A DNA stretch of 5,322 nt from Bacillota bacterium (GTDB lineage: Bacteria; Bacillota; Clostridia; Christensenellales; Aristaeellaceae). Below the pieces are notes generated by a model, which had not been told where the DNA came from, ran no database searches, and saw only the letters and a list, made by a program, of their open reading frames with translations. Within the stretch, counting starts at the first letter, position 1; each line of letters starts with the position of its first letter. Positions 5,093 to 5,322 of the stretch are shown piece by piece. The stretch is taken from positions 1 through 5,322 of the forward strand of contig JAEWAH010000087.1 in NCBI GenBank assembly GCA_023391725.1. The letters are read 5' to 3'. The translations under genes and the position numbers were made by a program.

Positions 5093-5322
5093 ATGTATCT
5101 TCCCTTTTTCTTCTCGCCTTACGATTGGCTGTATATACTCCCGGGGCTTTTGCTGGGCCTGTGGGCGCAGTTCAAGGTGAAAAGCGCCTACGCCAAGTAC
5201 TCCCGGGTACGCTCCATAAGCGGCCGCCCCGCCAGCGAGGTGGTGAGAGACCTGCTCCGGGAGAATAATAACGGCGGCGTCCGGGTGGAATTGACCCAGG
5301 GGACGCTTACCGACCATTATGA
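5093..5322 (+). CDS. YugP-family membrane zinc metallopeptidase, N-terminal part
   Basis: The first 76 codons of a gene that leaves the window on the right. The sequence shows a short N-terminus, a hydrophobic helix (about 11-24), then WAQFKVKSAYAKYSRVRS (24-41), SGRPASEVVRDLL (43-55) and VELTQGTLTDHY (65-76). This order matches the start of YugP-like neutral zinc metallopeptidases (PF04298). In that family the HExxH zinc site follows further on, so it cannot be checked here. The ATG is preceded by AGGAGGG at 5080-5086 with 6-nt spacing. It is transcribed away from the permease. In many Clostridia this family lies among translation and cell-cycle housekeeping genes such as rsmB and rlmN; whether that holds beyond the right edge is unknown. 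The physiological substrate of the family is not established. Confidence 0.85.
   Translation, partial: MYLPFFFSPYDWLYILPGLLLGLWAQFKVKSAYAKYSRVRSISGRPASEVVRDLLRENNNGGVRVELTQGTLTDHY

Noticed and set aside
4871..5317. A minus-strand open frame of 148 codons covering the divergent intergenic region and the start of the peptidase gene
   Set aside because: It lies antisense to the YugP motifs, overlaps the start of the permease gene, and its product resembles no family.

Overview
The window looks like chromosomal DNA from a GC-rich Gram-positive anaerobe of the Clostridia. The clues are a YugP-type membrane zinc peptidase, a lipoprotein built from PG_binding_1 repeats joined by Pro/Thr/Asn-rich linkers, strong GGAGG-type ribosome binding sites, and tightly packed genes. 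A Christensenellales-like lineage fits the style of the linker-rich lipoprotein, but that is inference. No mobile element, CRISPR array, tRNA or rRNA is visible.

Layout, right to left along the minus strand. At the right edge (5093-5322, plus strand) is the N-terminal part of a YugP-family zinc metallopeptidase. Divergent from it across about 180 bp is a complete FecCD/BtuC-type ABC importer permease (4908-3865). It has no ATPase or binding protein beside it. After a 267-bp gap with a clear sigma-A-like promoter comes a 638-residue lipoprotein (3597-1681) carrying six PG_binding_1 domains and no recognisable enzyme domain. It ends at a strong intrinsic terminator (1668-1627).

A second promoter, whose -35 box lies inside that terminator hairpin, starts a compact operon: the manganese exporter MntP (1547-978, TTG start), a nine-cysteine YkgJ-like zinc/iron-chelating protein (976-461, 1 nt after the mntP stop), and the N-terminal part of a beta-class DNA methyltransferase (438 to the left edge, running out of the window).

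The window therefore has a metal and cell-envelope flavour: metal-chelate uptake, manganese export, a probable metal-binding cysteine protein, and a wall-binding lipoprotein. Apart from the co-directional operon at the left, nothing in the sequence proves that these genes cooperate. All families are known. The less ordinary points are the all-binding-domain lipoprotein with its A-B-B-A-C-C repeat order, the overlapping terminator and promoter before mntP, the apparently solitary permease, and a DNA methyltransferase sitting behind a metal-export gene.
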